NCBI GenBank assembly: GCA_963714795.1 | Contig: CAVQPS010000009.1 | Location: forward strand, 248,001 to 312,000 | Direction: 5' to 3' | DNA: 64,000 nt | Source: DATIXJ01 sp963714795 | Lineage (GTDB): Bacteria > Bacteroidota > Ignavibacteria > UBA10030 > SZUA-254 | In this document: positions 58,382 through 64,000 of the stretch, piece after piece | Numbering within the stretch: position 1 is the first letter of the stretch | Layout of the letters: every line of letters starts with the position of its first letter | Translations under genes and position numbers: made by a program | Notes under the pieces: model-generated | What the model saw: only the letters and a program-made list of their open reading frames with translations | Databases searched by the model: none | Told to the model about the DNA's origin: nothing

Positions 58382-58433
58382 CAAACTAACGAACAAACCA
58401 ACCGACAAACCAACGAATTAACCAGCAAACCAA
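58354..58433 (+). repeat. AC-rich simple repeat on the right of the four-helix-bundle gene
   Basis: About 80 bases of an AAAC/CAAC/TAAC-type four- to eight-base repeat that begins inside the last codons of the small gene (product tail KQTNQQTS) and stops three bases before the preT ATG. It is the reverse-complement counterpart of the GT-rich array at 57909-57962. Confidence 0.7.
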
Positions 58434-58436
58434 TCC

Positions 58437-59789
58437 ATGAACAACATTGCACCAAAACTCACCGACGAACAATACGAGAAGAACTTTGCCGAGATCCATC
58501 CTCGCATGACCGACAATCAAGCGCACATGGAAGCAAACCGCTGTCTCTATTGTTACGATTCTCCCTGCATGAAAGCGTGTCCGACCCACATCGATATTTC
58601 AACCTTCATCAAAAAAATTGCAACCGGCAATCTCAAAGGTTCGGCAAAAACAATTTTTCAGTCGAACTGGATCGCACTCACCTGCGCAAAGGCATGCCCG
58701 GTCGGCGTGTTGTGTGAAGGCGCGTGCGTCTACAACGATCGGGGCGAAAAGCCGATTGAAATCGGACGCTTACAGCGGTATGCAATTGATTCATACTTTG
58801 AACGCGGCATGCCGCAATTGTTTACGCCGGCTCCAAGAAATGGCAAATCTGTCGGCATCATCGGCAGCGGTCCCGCCGGACTCGCATGTGCCGCAGAACT
58901 TGCCTTGATGGGATATGATGTGACGGTCTACGAAGGAAAAGAAACTGCCGGTGGACTTGATACGCGGGGAATCGCTCCGTACAAAATGTCGTACAAAGAT
59001 AGTCTCAACGAAATCAAACTCGTCGAGAGTTTTGGCGTTAACATCAAAACCAAAACGTGGATCGGAAAAACAATTTCTATAACCGAATTAGAAAAGAAAC
59101 ATGATGCAATCTTTATCGGAGCCGGGTTGGGAATTTCTCCGGACCTCGACATTCCCGGAGAAAATCTTCCCGGTGTACATGATGCATTGGAATTCATTGA
59201 AAAAGTGACCACGCGGAAATGGCGTTCCGTTGACGTCGGGAAACGCGTGGCGGTTGTCGGCGCCGGCAACACGGCAATCGATGCCGTGACCGAAGCAAAG
59301 CGTCTCGGCGCGGAGCAAGTGATGATTATTTATAGAAGAAGCAGAGAAGAAATGTCCGCGTACGATTTCGAATATGAACTGGCAAAAAGAGACGGCGTTG
59401 AATTTCATTTCCTGACGGCGCCGAAACGGATTCTCGGAACAACGTCCGTCGAAAGAATAGAATGCATACGAATGAAACTCGGTGCGCCCGACGCAAAAGG
59501 AAAAAAGAAACCGGAGCCGATCCCAAATTCTGAATTTCAGATTCCGGTCGATATGGTGATCAAAGCGATCGGTCAAAAACCGGCGGAAAATCTTTTCTCA
59601 CAAATTTCTAATCTTACGATGCAAAGCGGCAAAATTGCCGTAAACCCTGAAACACTGCAAACGTCCAATCCGAAATATTTCGCCGGCGGCGATTGTATTA
59701 ACGGTGGCAAAGAAGTTGTCAATGCCGCAGCCGATGGAAAGAAAGCGGCGCATGGAATCGATGCACATCTTTTCCATTCAAAACAATAA
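58437..59789 (+). CDS. preT: NAD-dependent dihydropyrimidine dehydrogenase, PreT (FAD/FeS) subunit
   Basis: 450 residues. The N-terminal part has the two 4Fe-4S cysteine groups of the GltD-like family: CLYCYDSPCMKACP and LTCAKACPVGVLCEGAC. Two dinucleotide folds follow: FAD-binding VGIIGSGPAGLACAAELALM and NAD-binding VAVVGAGNTAIDAVTEAKRL. IGAGLGISPDLDIPGENLPG and VIKAIGQKPAEN complete the match. It takes electrons from NAD(P)H and passes them to the PreA subunit, encoded after one intervening gene. The AC-rich repeat abuts its start, so no Shine-Dalgarno sequence precedes it. Related GltD-like oxidoreductases are the alternative, but the nearby preA settles the call. Confidence 0.9.
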   Translation: MNNIAPKLTDEQYEKNFAEIHPRMTDNQAHMEANRCLYCYDSPCMKACPTHIDISTFIKKIATGNLKGSAKTIFQSNWIALTCAKACPVGVLCEGACVYNDRGEKPIEIGRLQRYAIDSYFERGMPQLFTPAPRNGKSVGIIGSGPAGLACAAELALMGYDVTVYEGKETAGGLDTRGIAPYKMSYKDSLNEIKLVESFGVNIKTKTWIGKTISITELEKKHDAIFIGAGLGISPDLDIPGENLPGVHDALEFIEKVTTRKWRSVDVGKRVAVVGAGNTAIDAVTEAKRLGAEQVMIIYRRSREEMSAYDFEYELAKRDGVEFHFLTAPKRILGTTSVERIECIRMKLGAPDAKGKKKPEPIPNSEFQIPVDMVIKAIGQKPAENLFSQISNLTMQSGKIAVNPETLQTSNPKYFAGGDCINGGKEVVNAAADGKKAAHGIDAHLFHSKQ

Positions 59790-59808
59790 TAAATCCGGAG
59801 GATAATGT

Positions 59809-60300
59809 ATGAAACAATTCTGGATGATATTCTGTTGTATTTGTCTTTTGATGGCCGGTTGCGGAAAACGCGAAACTCCTGAGACAATCAAACAAGCGAT
59901 TCAAGGACAGGACTCGCTTTTTGCCGATGCGTTTAACCGGGAAACCATTTCGGACATTATGAAAACGTACTGGAACGGTCCCGAACTCGTCGCCATGTAT
60001 CCCGATGGAAATTATGTGGGGACGGACAATGTGAAGCAGGCATGGTGGGACATGTTTGCGAAAATGGATGTGAAGAAATTTGAGATCACCGAAAGCCATA
60101 TTGAAGTTCCTGACAACGGAGAGCTCGCATACGAATGGGGCATGTTTAATTTCAATTTCCAGCCGAAAGGCGGACCGGAAGTACATTCCTCGGGCAGATA
60201 TACTGCCATTTGGAAGAAACAAAATAATAAATGGGTCATCATCGTCGACCACGCATCGGTTCCGATGCCTGCTCCGGCGACCACCGAAACTAAAAAATGA
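59809..60300 (+). CDS. Lipoprotein with SnoaL/DUF4440-like fold
   Basis: 163 residues, with GGAGG before the ATG. The N-terminus MKQFWMIFCCICLLMAGCGK has a clear lipobox (LMAGC, Cys18). The rest follows the NTF2/SnoaL-like DUF4440 pattern: an opening helix (DSLFADAFNRETISDIMKTY), VAMYPDGNYVGTDNVKQAWW, ELAYEWGMFNFNF and a closing IWKKQNNKWVIIVDHAS. Such proteins often bind small molecules or are of unknown role; no catalytic set is identifiable. It lies between preT and preA with 19- and 57-base gaps and is probably cotranscribed, but an envelope lipoprotein has no obvious part in pyrimidine reduction. Confidence 0.75.
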   Translation: MKQFWMIFCCICLLMAGCGKRETPETIKQAIQGQDSLFADAFNRETISDIMKTYWNGPELVAMYPDGNYVGTDNVKQAWWDMFAKMDVKKFEITESHIEVPDNGELAYEWGMFNFNFQPKGGPEVHSSGRYTAIWKKQNNKWVIIVDHASVPMPAPATTETKK

Positions 60301-60357
60301 ACTTGCGGTATAAATTCCTTTCCGAACTTCGGGAAAACCGCAAAGGAGAAAATCTTC

Positions 60358-61668
60358 ATGGTTGATCTTTCAATAAATTGTGCCGGAATAAAATCACCGA
60401 ACCCGTATTGGCTTGCGTCGGCACCGCCGAGTAATTCCGCCTATCAGGTGTGCAAAGCATTCGAGCAGGGCTGGGGCGGCGCTGTGTGGAAAACCATCGG
60501 CGAACCGGTGATGAATGTCTTCAACCGGTACGGCGCCATCGATTATAACGGACAAAAAATTTCCGGTTTGAACAATATCGAACTCATCAGCGACCGGCCG
60601 ATCGAAGTGAACCTGAAAGAAATTGCCGAAACAAAAAAACTCTGGCCCGATCGTGCCGTCATCGCATCATTGATGGTGGAATCGAAACGCGAAACATGGC
60701 ACGATATCGTCAAGCGCACGATCGATACTGGTTGCGACGGCATCGAGTTGAATTACGGTTGTCCTCACGGCATGAGCGAGCGCGGCATGGGTTCGGCAGT
60801 CGGTCAGGTGCCTGAATATTGCACGATGATCACCGAATGGGTAACGGAAGTTTCCACGATTCCCGTTCTCGTGAAGCTGACACCGAATGTCGGTGACATC
60901 CGTTTTCCCGCGCGAGCGGCAAAGAAAGGAAAAGCACACGGCATTTCTCTTATCAATACGATCAACAGCATTATGGGTCTCGATCTCGACACGTTCCAGT
61001 TCCGTCCATCCATCGACGGCAAAGGCGGCCATGGAGGATTTGCAGGACCGGCCGTTAAACCGATTGCGCTCAACATGGTTTCACAAGTCGCCTCCGACCC
61101 CGAAGTGAATCTTCCGATTTCCGCCATCGGCGGCGTGTCCACGTGGCGCGACGCGGCGGAATTCATTTTGCTCGGTGCAACAAGTGTTCAGGTCTGCACC
61201 GCCGTCATGCATTACGGATTTCGCATCATCAACGATTTGACCGAAGGACTTGCCAACTGGATGGAAGAAAAAGGATTTTCCTCCATCGAACAATTCCGCG
61301 GAAAATCGCTGCGGCATCTTTCCGATTTCGGCAACCTGAATCTTCTCGCCAAAACCGTTGCACAGATCGATGAGCAGAAATGCATTCATTGCAATCTTTG
61401 CTACATTGCATGCGATGAGAGCGCTCATCAATGCATCGATATGATTCCGCAGAACGGCAGCACGCAGCCGAAAGTTCGGCAACAGGATTGTGTCGGTTGC
61501 ACATTATGCTTCCTCGTTTGTCCGGTTGAAAATTGTATTTCGATGGTCAGAATCGACGACGGCAAAGATGCGATCACCTGGAATCAATTGATGAACCAGC
61601 TTCCGCAACCGCTTACCTGGGAATCGTTGCGGCAATTTCAGAGAAAACATGGTATTGACATCCATTGA
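60358..61668 (+). CDS. preA: NAD-dependent dihydropyrimidine dehydrogenase, PreA (FMN/FeS) subunit
   Basis: 436 residues. Residues ~1-310 are a dihydroorotate-dehydrogenase-like FMN barrel: GIKSPNPYWLASAPPS, IELNYGCPHGMSERGMGSAV, PVLVKLTPNVGDI, ISAIGGVSTWRDAAEFILLG and TSVQVCTAVMHYG. The C-terminus has two 4Fe-4S ferredoxin motifs (KCIHCNLCYIACDESAHQCI and DCVGCTLCFLVCPVENC). With PreT it reduces uracil or thymine to the 5,6-dihydro form. In mammalian DPD, as I recall it, the catalytic Cys lies in LACGQ; the aligned segment here is SAVGQ, so the proton donor may differ. GGAG lies upstream of the start. Confidence 0.92.
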   Translation: MVDLSINCAGIKSPNPYWLASAPPSNSAYQVCKAFEQGWGGAVWKTIGEPVMNVFNRYGAIDYNGQKISGLNNIELISDRPIEVNLKEIAETKKLWPDRAVIASLMVESKRETWHDIVKRTIDTGCDGIELNYGCPHGMSERGMGSAVGQVPEYCTMITEWVTEVSTIPVLVKLTPNVGDIRFPARAAKKGKAHGISLINTINSIMGLDLDTFQFRPSIDGKGGHGGFAGPAVKPIALNMVSQVASDPEVNLPISAIGGVSTWRDAAEFILLGATSVQVCTAVMHYGFRIINDLTEGLANWMEEKGFSSIEQFRGKSLRHLSDFGNLNLLAKTVAQIDEQKCIHCNLCYIACDESAHQCIDMIPQNGSTQPKVRQQDCVGCTLCFLVCPVENCISMVRIDDGKDAITWNQLMNQLPQPLTWESLRQFQRKHGIDIH

Positions 61669-61673
61669 TACAA

Positions 61674-61785
61674 AGGTGGCGTCTCAATCTTAACCTTGAA
61701 AACCTTCAGTTCCTCTCAGAATGATGGAACAGATGGAAAGAAGAAAGTCATGAAATGAAATTGAGGCACCACCTGTACAAACAGG
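61674..61785 (+). other. Structured intergenic element between preA and the DinB-like gene
   Basis: AGGTGGCGTCTCAAT (61674-61688) pairs with ATTGAGGCACCACCT (61760-61774) over 15 positions with one mismatch and one G-U. Inside lies a GTTCC/GGAAC hairpin (61709-61730), and the right arm overlaps a small CCTGT/ACAGG hairpin (61772-61785) followed by AACTTTCTTTTT. It begins six bases after the preA stop, so it may be a processing or termination structure, a small RNA, or a remnant of a palindromic element. I see no gene in 61669-61933. Confidence 0.45.
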
Positions 61786-61933
61786 AACTTTCTTTTTAAG
61801 AATCATTGTTGTATACTTCGTACATGGGAAGCTGAACGGTTCAACACAGAAACACTTCCAAATCTGTACGTTCACAATCAGAGCTTTTACAATCCACTAC
61901 ATCTATCAACCCTTTCATCAAAAGGAGTTTTTT

Positions 61934-62428
61934 ATGGCTATGTCCGAACGGGAATCATTCATCCAAAGCTGGGAACGTGAATTTCAGACAACACTGAAAG
62001 TGCTGAAATCCTATCCCGCGCAGAAAACCGAATTACAACCGCACGGGAAATGCCCGACGGCAAAAGATCTTGCCTGGCGTATGGTGACGGAAGAAAAATT
62101 GTTTGTCAATGGCGCACTCACGGGAACGTTCGACTTCATGAACCAGCCGAAACCTCCCGCCGGTATGCCGGAACTCATCTCCACCTATGAACACAATCAT
62201 CGCGAGCATGTCGAAAAAATCAAGAAAATGACCGACGCGGATTTCAACAAAATGGTCAAATTCATGGTCGCTCCGAAAACTCCCGGCGACGTTCGCAGCG
62301 GCGATACCCTCTGGATGATGATGATGGATACGATTCATCACCGCGGACAATTTTCCATCTATCTCCGGATGGCAGACGGCAAAGTACCGTCGATTTACGG
62401 TCCCTCCGGCGATGAACCGTGGATGTAA
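61934..62428 (+). CDS. DinB-family (putative metal-binding four-helix) protein
   Basis: 164 residues, with AAAGGAG upstream. The DinB-like pattern is visible: an opening helix with FIQSWEREFQTTLKVLKSYP, then KTELQPHGKCPTAKDLAWRM with the first His region, and MMMMDTIHHRGQFSIYLRMA, where the His pair and R-G-Q are the family's metal site and structural motif. Members include thiol-linked transferases and damage-inducible proteins; the reaction is not known here. It lies between preA and the hydantoinase but behind a possible terminator, and it ends before a strong terminator, so it may be its own unit. Confidence 0.82.
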   Translation: MAMSERESFIQSWEREFQTTLKVLKSYPAQKTELQPHGKCPTAKDLAWRMVTEEKLFVNGALTGTFDFMNQPKPPAGMPELISTYEHNHREHVEKIKKMTDADFNKMVKFMVAPKTPGDVRSGDTLWMMMMDTIHHRGQFSIYLRMADGKVPSIYGPSGDEPWM

Positions 62429-62478
62429 ATCCGCTCTGAATCGTCAGTACGACTGATTTTCATCCCGCACATTCACAA

Positions 62479-62516
62479 AAACCCCGGTTGATAAATTGAC
62501 ATTATCGCCGGGGTTT
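62479..62516 (+). terminator. Terminator after the DinB-like gene
   Basis: A 9-bp perfect inverted repeat (AAACCCCGG at 62479-62487, CCGGGGTTT at 62508-62516) with a 20-base loop, preceded by A residues and followed by CCTATTTTG. Confidence 0.75.
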
Positions 62517-62536
62517 CCTATTTTGTGACACAGACG

Positions 62537-62903
62537 ATGACGATTTCATCCAAACTTCGCATGTCATGCATACTTACAATCGATATCGCACATCCGCCGC
62601 TTTCCGCCGAACTGGCAGAAACGGTCCTGGATGAATCATTGCGAACGGTCGATCGTTCTTCTCAATCCAGAATTCTGAAAATCATTCACGGCTATGGAAG
62701 CAGCGGCAAAGGCGGCATGCTGAAAACCACCGTACAAAACTGGACTTATCGTCACCGGACAAAATTTCGGGCAATCATTGATGGAGCAGATGCGTTCCCC
62801 GTTTGATCCGGACATCCAGCACATGGCGGCGGAATGCAATCTGTCCATCCAATCGGATATCGGAACAGCAAACAACGGCATCACCATTGTTTGGGTGAAA
62901 TAA
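62537..62903 (+). pseudogene. Smr (MutS2 C-terminal)-like domain protein, one frameshift
   Basis: The first frame (ATG at 62537, alternatives at 62525 as GTG) reads LTIDIAHPPLSAELAETVLD, then RILKIIHGYGSSGKGGMLKT, matching the Smr domain with its HGxG motif, and stops at 62806 shortly after RAIIDG. The adjacent frame continues as EQMRSPFDPDIQHMAAECNL and ANNGITIVWVK to a stop at 62903, a normal Smr-type ending. One indel near 62780 explains this. The intact protein would be about 121 residues, a stand-alone Smr domain, a type known for nucleic-acid endonuclease or binding activity. Whether the shift is real or a consensus error cannot be told here. Confidence 0.6.
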
Positions 62904-62954
62904 ATTTCTGAATTCTTTAATAACGCAAATGTACTTTTCTGAAAAGGAGCACCT

Positions 62955-64000
<1,046 letters not shown>

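Noticed and set aside
58354..58433. AC-rich periodic tract considered as a CRISPR or minisatellite coding region
   Set aside because: Units are four to eight bases with no spacers. It is a simple repeat flanking the IVP-type gene.

Overview
The window reads as a chromosomal segment of a Gram-negative bacterium of the Bacteroidota/Chlorobi/Ignavibacteria group. Five encoded proteins end in the type IX secretion (T9SS) sorting domain with the NYPNPFNP signature. RND efflux parts, beta-barrel-like proteins and lipoproteins show an outer membrane. Many genes lack a strong Shine-Dalgarno sequence, as is usual in that group. The taxonomic placement is inferred from these signatures only. No rRNA, tRNA, CRISPR array or intact transposase was recognised.

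Layout. Positions 1-6.3 kb (minus strand) hold a beta-helix surface protein cut by the window edge, a secreted PQQ-type sugar dehydrogenase-like protein with a T9SS tail, and an AsmA/DUF748 protein. Positions 6.6-16.4 kb (plus) hold a small exported protein with a probable frameshift, then a four-gene RND efflux operon (TolC, lipoprotein adaptor, two tandem AcrB-type pumps). Positions 16.6-21.7 kb hold gamma-glutamyltranspeptidase and a Ser/Thr kinase whose C-terminal TPR half is broken by many indels. Positions 22.0-26.0 kb hold etfB, a frameshifted etfA, an acyl-CoA dehydrogenase and a 71-residue protein: an acyl-CoA oxidation/ETF unit. Positions 26-38.2 kb are rich in surface proteins: a 14-repeat propeller, several uncharacterised proteins, a 2227-residue PKD/LamG giant and a tiny protein resembling an isolated sorting domain. 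Positions 38.3-42.4 kb hold a NarL-type response regulator with a propeller-Y_Y_Y-PAS histidine kinase. Positions 42.5-48.4 kb hold a YW-rich secreted protein, a small propeller protein, an orphan PilB/GspE ATPase and a T9SS-tailed cupredoxin. Positions 48.7-52.1 kb hold a probable glycolipid cluster (LpxH-like phosphoesterase and two MGDG/UgtP-like glycosyltransferases).

Positions 52.4-64 kb hold a nearly complete reductive pyrimidine degradation locus: PreT and PreA (dihydropyrimidine dehydrogenase), dihydropyrimidinase (cut by the window end), beta-ureidopropionase, a class III aminotransferase fitting beta-alanine, and a CoA-acylating (methyl)malonate-semialdehyde dehydrogenase. Together they would take uracil or thymine to acetyl- or propionyl-CoA. 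Embedded in it are a T9SS protein, a DinB-like protein, a frameshifted Smr protein, and a frameshifted four-helix-bundle (23S rRNA intervening-sequence type) gene bracketed by GT-rich and AC-rich simple repeats that are reverse complements of each other. That bracketed gene is the most unusual local structure I found.

Several genes carry single-base frameshifts (18.7-21.7, 23.5, 58.2 and 62.8 kb, perhaps 6.7 kb). The dense cluster in the kinase looks like true decay; the isolated ones could be decay or consensus error.
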